Assembly (NCBI RefSeq): GCF_964340395.1
Contig: NC_135557.1
Span: 13,068,546-13,116,045 of the forward strand
Length of the DNA stretch: 47,500 nucleotides
Source of the DNA: Glandiceps talaboti
Lineage: Eukaryota; Hemichordata; Enteropneusta; Spengelidae
Direction: 5' to 3'
Shown here one piece after another: positions 23,982 to 35,457 of the stretch (positions are counted from its first letter, which is position 1; every line of letters starts with the position of its first letter). The position numbers were made by a program, and so were the translations under genes. The notes under the pieces were generated by a model, which saw only the letters and a list, made by a program, of their open reading frames with translations, was not told the DNA's origin and ran no database searches.

Positions 23982-24028
23982 CCCCCCCCCCACCACCACC
24001 ACCACCACCACCACCACCACCACCACCT
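23982..24028 (+). repeat. Poly-C and CAC microsatellite
   Basis: A C run at about 23,982-23,991 leads into about twelve CAC triplets. The paralogous position in block P copy 2 has CCCCACCCCACCCC instead. Confidence 0.95.
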
Positions 24029-24440
24029 AAAAAGAAGAAAAGAAAAAGTATGTCCAAAGGCAAGTCCGGTAAGGTACTCTAGCGATTTGCTATTTAAGAT
24101 AAAACATTGGAAAACGTGACTTCAATTTTGAAACTATGGAATTGAGAATTGCACTGTGAGTACTTTCTGGAGATACTTGCTTCGCAGGAGCATTAAACTG
24201 TTTGTCACCCTGCTTAAAGCTAAAGGACCTGAATCGACACAGGCAGACGAACCCAATAAACTAATTCAAAGGTATATTTAAATAAAGGTCACTTTTGTTT
24301 ATTTCATCGGTCAAAGTAGGGTATAGGCAGACAGTTCCAAACTTACTTATACAGTGATGTTGTGTGAAACTAAATGACAATGGGACAGACTACGAGGCGC
24401 CGAGTGTAAAATAATTTATTTACACGTGCTACCGTAAGTG

Positions 24441-24443
24441 ACA

Positions 24444-24474
<31 letters not shown>
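24441..24474 (+). repeat. CATA microsatellite
   Basis: About eight uninterrupted CATA units. Confidence 0.95.
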
Positions 24475-24475
<1 letters not shown>

Positions 24476-24693
24476 AAGGTAAATGACGGATGCATGAGAG
24501 TAATGTATACATACATAATGGCAAATAACGCACTTATGAAAATAAATGACTAGCACCCTCACTGATGAATATTTGTATCTTGTGTACAAAAACGTGATGT
24601 GTACATTTCTCACCATATCTAATACCGCGTAAATTTAACCTTACTGTGTGTAATTTATTTCCATGTGTACGTCATTTATCTTTTTAAGTGCGT

Positions 24694-24696
<3 letters not shown>

Positions 24697-24748
<52 letters not shown>
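24697..24748 (+). repeat. GT microsatellite
   Basis: About 26 uninterrupted GT units. Open frames reading Cys-Val across it are artefacts. Confidence 0.97.
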
Positions 24749-24749
<1 letters not shown>

Positions 24750-24960
24750 ATTTACTGTCATACATGCATCAATTTGCCTTAGGCCTGTGTCATTTTTTTA
24801 TGATGCACCATTTACCTTTATGCATTTGTCATTTTTTTTCATACGTGCGTTATTTGCCATTATGTGTGTGTAAATTACTCTCATGCATGCGTTATTTACC
24901 TGTATATGTGTGTCATTTACGATAGCACATTAGATTCGCTACTATATCGTAGAAGACAGC

Positions 24961-25359
24961 AATTCTCGCTACCTACAATACAATTCTACACATCACTGTG
25001 GAGTCAAATGGAACGAGGTCGCGCGACAACGCGTTCTAATGTCGACAATTACACTTCCGGTCGGCTATGCTAATACACAGGAATGCTTCTTTCCCATTTT
25101 CAGTTGTAGACATCTCTTGTAATTTTGCTCTGGAAAGATACTGTACATATTAAAATTTCCCACCTCCATAATTATATGAGCTTAAAACTTGCGTTTATCT
25201 TATTTGTTACAAATTAAACTGTTTGGAAGAAACATTCACGTGTATTGACATATAGGCGACCAGAAGTGTAGGTGTCGACAAATGCAAGCGCGGTCGCGAG
25301 ACTGCGTTCCATTTGACTCCTTAGCGATGCATAGAATTGTATTGTAGATAGCGAGAATT
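24961..25359. repeat. Foldback structure: inverted arms of about 136 bases
   Basis: Bases 24,961-25,096 and the reverse complement of 25,220-25,359 are clearly the same sequence (AATTCTCGCTA, CTACAATACAATTCTA, GGAGTCAAATGGAACG, GTCGACA, TACACTTC-GGTCG), diverged by scattered substitutions, with about 120 bases between the arms. Units B and C lack it at the corresponding place. Both arms encode a similar peptide (FSL-TIQFY-SL-SQMER), but outside any longer frame. Confidence 0.8.
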
Positions 25360-25906
25360 TGACAGCGTTTGGATAGAGGATATCGTGCACGTGATATTTC
25401 GACATTGACGATAATTTTGACCTTTCTGTGTACTTTCGAACTGACAGTGACTGCTTCTGGTTTGTCGATCAGTGCATTATACTATAGACAGTGGAGAGTG
25501 TATGGTTACATATTGCTGTTGCAACTTGACAAGTATACTTGGCATTGGAGTTCGTCAAGCCAGTGGGTTTACATGACTGCTTGAATTTGATCTAATAACT
25601 CGGACATTCGCTATTGGTCTTCCATCGAAATAATATCACAAACAATGGTTGGTGTTTTGGACGTTTCGCTCATCAGACAACTGCTCTGCATCAGTAACCC
25701 CGACGTCGTGTACTAGTATATACGTAGGTGATATATCATTGATCGTCGTTTACGTATACTAGTATAGTAAGCTATGTGTTGTCTTCCTACGTTCAAGGCC
25801 TGCTTGTTTGCACGTTGTACTGAGGAGAGCGTTCACATCCATTGGCTGATGCTTGTATCAAACTTTTGTAACTTGTTTGCAGTTGATAGCAAAGTATAAC
25901 ATAGAA

Positions 25907-26757
25907 TTAGTGGTGTAGAGCGGTGGTGCATCTGCACTCCTTATATGCGCATATAGGCGTCGACAGGACAACGACTGACGTTAACATCAAAGGCTTTCGA
26001 CGGGTAGGATCGCGGTTGTTTTCTTTCTCGTAGAACTTCAAATACTCGGTGCCATCTATTGTACACTTCAGTTTGACGTCTCCCCATGTCATCTGCCTAC
26101 TCTCCTGGCAACCATGGAAGCCGAAGTGCGTTTTCTACCAGACGAGAAACAACAATGCTTCTGGTGAACGGTTCCCGATAACAGCTGACTCGTACAGACG
26201 ATTTCCTCCACGCTCGATTTATTTTCAGGCCGCATTGGCTTTGTTTCCACGTCCATCTTGTATGTGTTGTGATTGCTTTAAATAGCTTCTACGGTCTTCT
26301 GTGAACCGGTAAATTCTTTGCCTCTGACGATTGAACATCTGTAGCCCTGTTTGTTCACGTAACGATCTATACCTCAAATATGATGGTGTCTGGTTCGTAT
26401 TCGGACCCAACCTTTTGTTTGATATCAACTTGAAACTACATAAATAGTCCTTTAGCGCCTCTATTGCAATTTCATGGATTTGCCTTTTATTTCGGATGGT
26501 CTCATTGCCCGCATCCATTTGTAGCACTGGTTGAATGCAGACTGTGTAGCCAACACTGTGTTCTCATTTCGCTGTTGTTCAATCAGCTTATGCTTGTCGA
26601 CCTCATCCCAGTAATCCATATAGCGTGTATTCTGCAAGGGCATGGGTGCAGGAACGACCTTCGGTAAGTAAGCGACAAGAACATCTGAAAAATCTTCCAT
26701 ACCCGTTACTCCGACCTCGGCAGATAATCTGAACATTTCCTTTATGTCACTACACAT
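25907..26757 (-). pseudogene. QRICH1/ZMYM/KIAA1958-like (Crypton-related) coding remnant, unit A
   Basis: Minus-strand peptides in collinear order resemble this family: FSDVLVAYLPKVVPAPMP, then TQSAFNQCYKWMRAMRPSE (open frame 26,757-26,461). After a one-base frameshift near 26,490 come EALKDYLCSFKL, RSLREQTG, IYRFTEDRRSYLK and GRGNKANAA (to 26,225). After further disruption come HFGFHGCQESRQM and TWGDVKLKCTIDGTEYLKFY (ending near 25,907). The family carries a domain related to Crypton tyrosine recombinases (DUF3504); that assignment is from memory of the motif pattern. Stops and frameshifts make it non-functional as read. Units B and C hold more decayed copies. Confidence 0.6.
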
Positions 26758-26825
26758 ACTTTCTCCTCATACCTCAGTCATCTCGGAATGTTGACAGTAA
26801 AATAATTAAACAGCAATAAACAACC

Positions 26826-26855
26826 ACAACACAACACAACACAACACAACACAAC
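26826..26855 (+). repeat. ACAAC short tandem repeat
   Basis: About six CAACA/ACAAC pentamers just upstream of the decayed coding region of unit A. Confidence 0.9.
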
Positions 26856-27070
26856 TACGTGGTTGTTTCAAGTTTTTGAACAAGTCAATTTTTTTTCGTA
26901 AAAGACGGGCAATAATGTAATATTCCCACCTATGAATTATGCAAGAATGGATTCAGAAATTAACTTATACGGAATGAACATTGCTTCATTTTGAACATAT
27001 AAGCTTATATCCACACGTACTTAATGTGTTAATATATACCCCTTCATTTCCATGTCTTCAAAATCATTAC

Positions 27071-27844
27071 CACTGTGGCGGTCGGATGATATCCTAAGCC
27101 AAGTATATAGTGTTAGGTTGTTTTCCGTTGTTTCCTACAGTAATTACGACGTGGAGTTTGACCGGGAGTAACACTGGAAGTCGGCTACACGGTAACCTTC
27201 AGCCACGTAGGCAGGTCACATGGGGTATATTTTCCCGCTATTCCCAAACATGGAATACGGCCTCGAAACATGAGTCTTATTTGAAGTTCATTAGCTTAAG
27301 TTTGGCGGGGTTTTAGTGTATAAAAAGGGGAGAGTTTCTGAGATTTCGTTAGTCAACCTGGGGACTCACTGGATGCTGTAACTTCGGGGAGAGTGTACTC
27401 CGTACTTTCGCTATTTCGTAGCCGACTTCTCCACACTCACTGATGACCCGGTAAGCTACACTGGTTAGCCCGTCGGCCTGGTTCGTACATGTGACTGTGG
27501 TAGATGCTGCATGAGTTGCGAGTTGTATAGTGGGAAACTGGGCCTTGTCAATACAAAACTAGACCTCTGTCCCTGACGTACCAAACTGCTGTCTTGTGTT
27601 ATCCTTTAGTCTGAAATAAAAGTGACGGTTAGTCTGAAACGTACTTGCGGTGCGTTCTGCTCGTTGAGTGTAATTTATTGGGGTGCGAGACGTTAACCTT
27701 GCTGCGATCCCCGATCGCTCCATACTTACTGAACAGATTTTACGTGGACTTGGACTCACGGGGCTATTTGTTGGGGGAACGGGGATTCGAATAAGTTCTC
27801 ACGTTAGACAAATAGCACGCACGGGGCTCGAGTGCGACATCACT
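27071..27844 (+). mobile_element. Solo-LTR-like insertion flanked by CACT
   Basis: A 766-base insertion (27,075-27,840) is present in unit A and absent at the matching place in units B (near 31,600) and C (near 35,455). CACT occurs on both sides, and B reads through as ACCATTATTG. The insert contains TATAAAAAG at 27,319 and AATAAA at 27,614, in the order expected of an LTR (promoter then polyadenylation signal). With CACT as target duplication its ends are GTGGCGG and CGACAT; shifting by one gives TG...CA ends but loses the duplication. No internal retroelement genes are seen. The LTR identity is inferred; the insertion itself is seen. Confidence 0.65.
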
Positions 27845-27867
27845 ATTGAATTACAAAAAAATATCAC

Positions 27868-28140
27868 GGAAGTAAATCAGTTGATGAGCGAATGTTTAGG
27901 TTACGGTTTCTATGTGAACACTGAGAAGGCGAAAAAAAAAGTTCCGGTAGAAAAGGTGTGATTCGGTTTTTTTTGTCTACTCTGTTTGACGTCTACATGC
28001 CATTGTTTACACGGAAGTAAATCGGCTGATGTGTGAATGTTTTGTTTACGGTTTCTATGGGAACGTTGGTACAATGAAAAAGATCTAGTAGAACAAGATT
28101 GCTTTGGGTTTTTGATTTGTCCTGTATGACGTCACACAGA
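27868..28140 (+). repeat. Two copies of a tandem repeat of about 140 bases (unit A)
   Basis: Both copies run AAGTAAATC-G-TGATG-G-GAATGTTT, TTACGGTTTCTATG-GAAC, a run of A with AGTTCCGGTAGAA or a similar stretch, then TTTGTC-T and a TGACGTC. Copy starts are near 27,871 and 28,015. Confidence 0.8.
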
Positions 28141-28560
28141 ATTTTTGCACGGGTTTATGTGATATAAAATCAATCGATATTGTACTTGTCAATTAAATAT
28201 TGCTGACTAAATACTACATGGAACACCAAACAAAATAGAGCCAAATGGGTCATGATCATAGTATTTAATTAATAATTAATGGCTGCCACTGAAACTTTCA
28301 CGAACAGGATTGATAAACTATAGGAGATATGACAAGTTGGATAAATTAAAATACGCGTAACGTTTACATAGTCTGACAGTTTCACTGTCAAAATGACTGT
28401 CGCTGGTAATGTTTTGAATGATTCATTCGTTTTAAAGTCGAAGAAAGTGAGTTCGAAATGTGTGATATACGTTTGAGGTCCTTAGAACGGTTAACCATCA
28501 ACGGCAATCAACAATAGGTAAATCACATGTATTTACAAACCCCCATGTTTGTTTGACGCC

Positions 28561-28752
28561 ATATCATTCGTAGCCTACTTGCATATTTGCTTCCCTAACT
28601 GACATTTTAATTTTGAATATTGCCCTCCATTAAGGAGCAAACCTTAAGGGCAATCAAATTTCAAAATCAAAATGTCAGATAGGATAGGAAGTAGCGTAGA
28701 TCAGTGTAGTATATCTAGTCCTACGAGTCTACGGGTAGGCTATATCATGCAT
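28561..28752. mobile_element. Palindromic MITE in unit A
   Basis: An element of about 172 bases (28,571-28,742) with long inverted arms: TAGCCTAC ... CTAACTGACATTTTAATTTTGAA on the left and its reverse complement ending GTAGGCT on the right. Flanks ATATCATTCG and ATATCATGCA suggest a target duplication of about 10 bases, a length typical of Mutator-like elements. It has no coding capacity. Confidence 0.75.
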
Positions 28753-28860
28753 GTAATAACTGATTCTTTAATTAATTTGTGACTGCGGTACACAGGCTAG
28801 AGGTACGTCCAATAGATGGTATAATATTTTATGAAATACCTAACATTGTTATAAAATAAC

Positions 28861-29640
28861 CATGAGAAATGTATGCGTAAAAGACTTCTGTAGGCTATTG
28901 GGAGACCCTTCAAGCGTCTATAAATCAGCACTTTTCAAGTTTCGCTTACCGAGGGAAGCCTTGTCGTACCGTATATACGTATACGTATGTACCCAAGTTG
29001 AGGAAGGGTGGGGTGGGGGAGGGGGTTATTATACACGCTATCACATACATGCGATCACCATCCACTCGTATCATCCGTATACGTGAAAATATGGGGAACG
29101 AATTTGGTTTTAAAAAATGACTTCACTGAAGGTAAATTTCAAACAATTTTCATGATCGAGTTATTGGGCCTCAGACAACAAACACAATTGTCTGAAGCTG
29201 GGCGAGATTATCTGTCATACATATACATATACTCGTGTATGTACACGGTTACCATGCACGATTCTCGTAAGCCAGCCCTGGTTAAAAATCTTTCAATGTA
29301 CAATTGAACCATTTCAACGAACAATGAGTTGTTTAGTAGCATGACATGTCGCATGTAGAGATCTCATGATACATGTAGAATTTCAGTTGTAAAGAATTAA
29401 ATTTACAAGTTGGTATTTCAAAACAGCACCGCTAAAATGTTTCCGACACAAGTATAGTTTTGTGTGTATATATGCTTCCCTTTGAACATATAGCTTGTAT
29501 TGCATGCCTTCATTACTATTTCCACTTCGATATTGTATTCGTATATCAAGGAGTCACAAACCCTGACGCTATTCGTAGTCTGCCCCTCTTGCTTCTGGCT
29601 CAAACTATATTGCCTCAATTAGCGGCCGAATAAAGTTACA
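28861..29640 (+). repeat. Duplicated tail Y, copy 1
   Basis: It follows unit A and matches 37,390-38,150, which follows unit C: CGAGGGAAGCCTTGTCGTACC, GGGGTTATTATACA, CATGATCGAGTTATTGG-CCTCAGACAAC, ACACTCGTGTATGTAC and TGAACA-ATAG-TTATATTGC. Units B and C meet without it. No gene was recognised. Confidence 0.8.
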
Positions 29641-30469
29641 AGAATACAACTCAACAAATATATCGGCAATTGAAAGCCAACTCTATAATATATTCACAAC
29701 ATGATAATCGAACGAAATTGGAAAATACAAAAAACATGAAATTTTTCAACAATAAGTAGAACTTCGCGACACAGTTCAAATTCTTTGGTTTGCAATCTTT
29801 TCTTTGTGACTGTGAACTAGATTCGCTACTATAATGATGGTAGTTTCACAGCGTTTGGATAGAGGATATATTGTAGTGTTCCGACGTTGACATTAACCAT
29901 GTCATTTTGTGTGCATTTATTGCAATTACAATTGGGTTTTGAACATCAGTTGTACCTACAACATCTCTTGTAGCCATGACAGTAACATTGACATGACGAT
30001 GTTGCTTTCGAACTGACAGTGACTGCTTCTGATGTGTTGAGCATTTGCATGATAATGGTTCATATAGACAGTAGAGAAGTGTCTGGTTATATATTTCTAT
30101 TGTAACTTGTATACTTGAAGTTGGTCAAGCTATTGGGTTTATATGACTGCTTGAACATGATCTAATAACTTTACATTCGCTGTTCTTCTTCCATCAAATT
30201 AATGGCATAGATAGTGGTTGGTGCTTTCGACGTTTCGGGGACCAGGCAACTTCGTTAGGGATCGGATACCAACATGGTCGTATAGGCGGTGTATAATTGA
30301 TCGTCATAAACGAAGCATTGTCTTCCTACCTTCAGTTTCTGCTTGTTTTGCACACTGTGCTGAGGAGAGAATCGAATTTGTTCACGTCCACTGACTATTG
30401 CTTGTACCAAATGGTTGTATCAGGTTTGTAGTTGATAGCAAGGTAGAACACACATTCTAGTGATATGTG

Positions 30470-31385
30470 TAGCGGGGCGATGGTATATACACTGCTTATA
30501 TGCTCATGCGTATACAGGACAATGACCGATGTTGGTACTAACAGCAAAGGCATTCATGAGTTCGATGGGGAGGATCGCGGCTGTTCGCTCATTGTCCGAA
30601 TGATTTTATTTTCTTTCTCGTTGAACTCCAAATACTCGGTACCATGTACAGTACACTTTGAACAGTTTGACGTCTCTCCATGTCATGTGCCTACTCTCCT
30701 GGCAACCACGGTTCCAAGCCGAAGTGTTTTTGCTTGTTTGACCAGACGAGAAACAACGATTTTGGTGGACGGTACCCGATAACTCCTGGTACAGACGATT
30801 TCCTCCACGCTCGGTTACTTCTCAGGCGGCAGTGGGTTTGTTTCAACGTCCCTCTTGTTGTGATCGATTTAGCTTGTAATGTCGTCTGTGAACCGGTGAA
30901 TTTTTTGTCTCCAAGATTGAATGTTTGTAGCCCTGCTTGTTCAGGTAACGATCTATACCCTTTTGATAAGTAGTGACGGTGCCTTGTTTATATTCGGACC
31001 CATCCTTTTGTTTCACACCGACGAAAGAAACTTCCTACATAGTCCTTGAGTCGGCTCTAACGGAATATCTCGGATTTACATTTTATTTCGGATGATGTAA
31101 CTGCCCTTTAGTATAAGCTTATCCATTCGTAAAACTGATTGACTGCAGAATTTGTAGACTACACTGTGTTCTCATTTCGTTGTTGTTCAATCAGCTTATG
31201 TTTGTCGACCTCATTGTAATCCATATATGTGTATTTTGCAAGGGCACGGGCCGAGGAACGGTCGGCAAGTTAAGGAAGCGACTAGAAAATCTAAAAAATC
31301 GTCCATACATGTTACTCCTACCTCAGCAGTAAATCTGAACAGTTCGTTTATATCATACTTTCTCCTGATGTCTCAGACATCTTGG
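30470..31385 (-). pseudogene. QRICH1/ZMYM-like coding remnant, unit B
   Basis: This is the minus-strand counterpart of the unit A remnant. The region matching FSDVLVAYLP (near 31,290-31,330) and the DEVDKHKLIEQQRNENTV piece (near 31,170-31,225) are readable. Several stops and frameshifts interrupt it, for example in the WGDVKL region near 30,660-30,690. Clearly non-functional. Confidence 0.55.
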
Positions 31386-31604
31386 AATGTTGAAAATACA
31401 GCACGCCTATGTGTTGTTCAATTTTTTGAACTAAGCAAAAGACACCTAGTACCTGTGAGATCTACACGAATGCATTCAGAAATAAACTTATGTTGGATGA
31501 AAATGGTTCCATTTTCATTTTTTAACCCATAAATCCACATGTACTTTTTTTTAAATACATACCCCAACACATCCATTCTTCAAACCCGTACCATTATTGA
31601 ATTA

Positions 31605-32010
31605 CGTAAATTAGCTGTTGAGCGAATGTTTGATTTTGATTTCTATGGGAAAACTGAGAAGGCGAAAAAAAAGTTCCAGTAAACAGGGTTGATTCTGTTT
31701 TATTTTATTTGTCATATTTGATGTCTACATGCCACTGTTTACGGAAGTAAATCGTCAGATGAGCGAATGTTTAGATTATGGTTTCTATGGGAACGCTGAG
31801 ACGGCGACAATAGTACCAGAAGACCCGGGGTGATTCATGTTTTTGATCTGTCCTGTTTGAAGTCAACATGCAATTGTTTGCGAAAGTAAATCGGCTGAAG
31901 AGAGAATGTTTAGGTTACAGTTTCTATGGGAACGCTGAGACAGTGAAGAAAGGATCTGGTAGAACAGGAGTCCATTGGGTTTATGATCTCTCCTGTTTGA
32001 CGTCACATAG
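31605..32010 (+). repeat. Three copies of the 140-base tandem repeat (unit B)
   Basis: Copies start near 31,605, 31,746 and 31,886. Each contains GCGAATGTTT or GAGAATGTTT, GGTTTCTATGGGAACGCTGAGA-GG and GTTTGA-GTC. Copies 2 and 3 are more like copies 2 and 3 of unit C than each other, so the array pre-dates the B/C duplication. Confidence 0.85.
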
Positions 32011-33075
32011 ATGAGGTTTTGCACATATTTACGTGATATATAATCAATCGAAATGCTACGTAGAGTACGACAAAATAGATCCCCATTAATCATTGGGTCA
32101 TAGTGTTTAATTAATGACTGTCAAGTTGACACTTTCACTAACAGGACTGATAAACGATAGGAGATATGACACCGTCAAAATATTATCTTCATGGAAGAAT
32201 TAATTGATACTAAACTCAATCTGGTCGATCAACCATATTTCCAAGTACTCATTCTATTTACATATTTTTTTATTACGTAAACTTACGAGTTTCAACCAAC
32301 ACACGGCCCGCAAAATTAGTTCCAAACATAGCATTCGCGCAATCTGTCAACAAAATAAAAATAATTACATATGCACTTAGATGATCATGCAAGGAAATAT
32401 TCGTGAGATATAAAGGCATTAAACATCCATGCCAAGCAGAAGTCGGTTTCTATTCAAAATTTGTGTTGAAGCATAGCCACACCGTTAAAATATTCCATTA
32501 TCTGCGTGAATGTGAAAATACAAGTACCCACCGACCTTGCTACATTCTGAACACAGGGGGAATATGTGCTCAGAGTCTTTTGTCGTATAAATAAACTTCT
32601 CTGTGCCACTAAAGTACATGAGTTTTGGAATATCTCGTGTAGATGATTGTAACATACAATTTTGGTGGAGTTTATTTCTGATTTAGATAAAATTCACCAG
32701 TGCAATTTCGAGATAGAATTCACACTAGTACTGTAGCCACAATAGCAGTAAGTAGGGCGAGTTTGATCATGGTTCGGCTTCATTAATGTTTCGAGACACA
32801 GTCCAGGACAGCAGAAAACGTGACTGTTTCAACCATTTCGACGGCACTTCCTACCTTAGTTGGATAATGTGAAACGTTTACATAGTCTGATAGCTTTACT
32901 GTCAAAATAAATGTCGCTTGGATTGTACTAGAATGATTACTTATTTGTAAAGTCGGAGAGAGCGAGTACGAAATATCTGATATACGTTTGAAGTCGTTAG
33001 CACGGTTAGCCATACACGGCAATCAGCAATTGGTGAATCGCATGTATTTACAAACCCACATATTTGTTTGACGTC

Positions 33076-33287
33076 ATGTCATTTGTAGCCTACCTGTAGA
33101 CTCGGAGGACTAGTACTACTAGTCTATTTGCTATACTTACTTACTGGCAGTTTTATTTTCAATTTCGCTGTACTTAAGGACATTCAAATTGTAATATCAA
33201 ACTGACAGTTAGGATAGCAAATAGCGTAGCCGTAGGTCCGCGTCGTAGCACTAGTACTAGGTGTCTACAGATCGGCTACATCAGTCG
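33076..33287. mobile_element. Palindromic MITE in unit B (diverged)
   Basis: It has the same arms as at 28.57 kb, here TAGCCTACCTGTAGACTCGG-AGGACTAGTACTA ... with its inverted partner ending CGGCT. Flanks ATGTCATTTG and ACATCAGTCG are decayed forms of the ATATCATTCG duplication. Confidence 0.7.
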
Positions 33288-34309
33288 CTGAATACAGAGA
33301 ATTTGTCTTACATGTAATAATTATTTTGTGACCGAGGCACACGGGGTCATAGGTACATCAAGTAGATGTTATAATATTTTTATGAAATATCTGATACAAA
33401 TATTTGTATCAAAATTACGTCAAAGTTGACGGAAATAATACAAAATACAACTCAACAAATATGTTGGCATTCGAAATTCTTTATTATTTTTACAACATGA
33501 TAATCGAACGAAATTGAAAACACTAAAACATGAAATGTTTCAACAATAAGTAGAACTTCGCGACAGTTCAAATTCTTTGGTTTGCACTCTTTTCTTTGTG
33601 ACTGTAAACTATATTCGCTACTATGTCGTAGATGACGGCGAATTGATGGCGTTTGGATATAGGATATTGTGATGTTTCGACAGTAGCGTTACAATTCGCA
33701 TTTATTGAGCAATTATTGAAATTAAATTTGCAATTTCTAAAATAACTGCAGTTGCTGTAGCGACGGAGGTTGAACATTAGTTGTAGCCACGACTGTAATG
33801 TTCACAAGGTGACCAGATTCCTTTCAAACTGACGATGACTGCTTCTGCTTTGTCGAGCAGTGCATTATACCATATAGACAGTAGAGAAGTGTCTGATTAT
33901 ACATTGCTATTGTAACTTTTATATTTGGCATTGGAGTTCGTCACCCTATTGGGTTTACATGTCATTGACTGCTTGAAGATGATCTAATAACTCTGACATT
34001 CGCTATTGGTCTTCCATCGAATTAATATCATAAATAATATGGTTGGTGTTTTGGACGTTTCGCTCACCAGACAACTGCACTGCATCAGTAACCCCGACGT
34101 CATGTATACGTAGGCGGTGTATCATTGATCATCGTATACTATAGGTAAGCGATGGTTTGTCTTCCTACGTTCAATGCCTGCTTGTTTGCACGTTGTTGCT
34201 GAGGAGAGAGTTGAGTTTGTTCACATCCATTGGCTGATGCTTGTATCAAATGGTTGTAACTGGTTTGTAGTTGATAGCAAGGCAGAGTATAGAATTACTA
34301 GTGTAGAAG

Positions 34310-35225
34310 GGAGGTGGGATTTGTACTCCTATATTTATATGCGAATAAAATACGCATGCATATATAGACAGGACAACAGCTGCCGTTTACGTTGGTACTA
34401 ACAGGAAAAGCTTTCGACGGTAGGGTCGCGGTTGTTCGCTCACTGTCCTGATGATTTTATTTTCTTTCTCGGAGAACTCCAAATACTCGGTACCATCTAT
34501 TGTGCACTGCAGTTTGTTGTCTCCCCATGTCCCCCATGCCTACTCTCCTGGCAACCACGGAATCCGAACCCCTTTGGACGAGAAACAACAACGCTTCTGA
34601 TGAACGGTCGGTACTCGATAACGCCTGACACGTACAGAGACGATTTCCTTCACGCTCACTTAATTCTCAGGTAGCCTTTGGGTTTGTTTCCACGTCCAGC
34701 TTTTCTTAGCTAGTAGGGTCTTCTGTCAACCGGTAAATTCTTTGTCTCTGACCATTGAATGTATGTAGCCCTGCTTGTTTAGGTAACGATCTATTCCCCT
34801 TTGATAAGCAGTGACGGTGCCTAGTTTATATTTGGACCCATCCTTTTATTTCACACCGACGAAAACAACTACGTCCATAGTCCTTGAGCGGCTCTAATGG
34901 AATCTCACGAATTTACCTTTTATTTCGAATGATCTAACTGCCCTTATCCATTTGTAGAACTGATTGACTGCAAAATTTGTAGACTACACTTTGTTCTCAC
35001 TTCGTCGTTGTTCAATCAACTCATGTTTGTTTGTCGACCTCACTGTAATCCATATATGTGTATTTTGCAAGGGCACGGGCCGAGGAATGGTGCACGTGTT
35101 CGGCAAGTTAAGGAAGAGACTACAAAATCAGAAAAATTGTCCATACCAGCTGCTCTTATGCCTCAGCAGCGAATCTGAACAGTTAGTTTATGTTATACTT
35201 TCTCCTGATATTTCAGCCATCTTGG
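34310..35225 (-). pseudogene. QRICH1/ZMYM-like coding remnant, unit C
   Basis: The third copy of the decayed minus-strand region. The piece TWGDNKLQCTIDGTEYLEF is readable on the minus strand near 34,470-34,530 and is better kept than in unit B, but the upstream part (near 34,900-35,210) has stops and indels. Non-functional as read. Confidence 0.55.
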
Positions 35226-35457
35226 AATTTTGGCAATAAAACATTTTGAAAACAAGCAACACATACAGCACGCCTTCTGCTGTTCAATTTTTGAACTAGG
35301 CAAAAGTCACCTAGTACCTGTGATGTGAGATCTACACGAATGCATTCAGAAATAAACTTATACAGAATGAACATGGTTCCATTTTCATTTTATTAACCCA
35401 TAAATCCACATGTACTTTATTTGATGATATATTCCCAACATATCCTGACTGGTTACT

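Larger units (their letters stand above)
22740..24330 (+). repeat. Duplicated block P, copy 1
   Basis: It aligns in order with 39,300-41,260. Landmarks are CTCTTTGTTT, ACCGAAGA, ACCGAGAC-A, CTGTTGAAATATTTCGG, AATTACATGG, GATCGTTTG, ATGTTTGGATTATT, ATCGTCGTCACTGGCATCCCCGTG, CTTTTTAGATGACTAG and CAGGAGCATTA-ACTGTTTGTC. Later parts also align with 42,240-42,600 and about 43,960-44,110. Copies are diverged with many indels. It includes a poly-A/AACC tract near 23,520-23,560. Confidence 0.8.
24929..28860 (+). repeat. Segmental duplication unit A
   Basis: It starts at TAGATTCGCTACTAT and runs to about 28,860. It aligns in order with units B and C: GCGTTTGGATA-AGGATAT, CTGACAGTGACTGCTTCTG, GGACGTTTCGCTCA-CAGACAACTGC, TGTCTTCCTACGTTCAA, the decayed minus-strand gene, the 140-base tandem repeats and the MITE. 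Unit A alone has a foldback insertion (24.96-25.36 kb) and a 766-base LTR-like insertion (27.07-27.84 kb), and has two rather than three 140-base repeats. Confidence 0.88.
29643..33442 (+). repeat. Segmental duplication unit B
   Basis: It begins at ATACAACTCAACAAATAT and ends where the same sequence starts unit C, so B and C are direct tandem copies of about 3.8 kb. It contains the collinear landmarks described for unit A, three 140-base repeats and a diverged MITE. Confidence 0.88.

Noticed and set aside
24665-24925. Cys-Val-rich plus-strand frames
   Set aside because: Generated by the GT microsatellite.
27683-27961. 92-codon plus-strand frame in unit A
   Set aside because: It crosses the right edge of the LTR-like insertion into the 140-base repeat, so it is a chance fusion.
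30465-30973. Plus-strand frames in unit B of about 100 codons
   Set aside because: They are antisense to the decayed QRICH1/ZMYM-like region and are not conserved as frames in units A and C.
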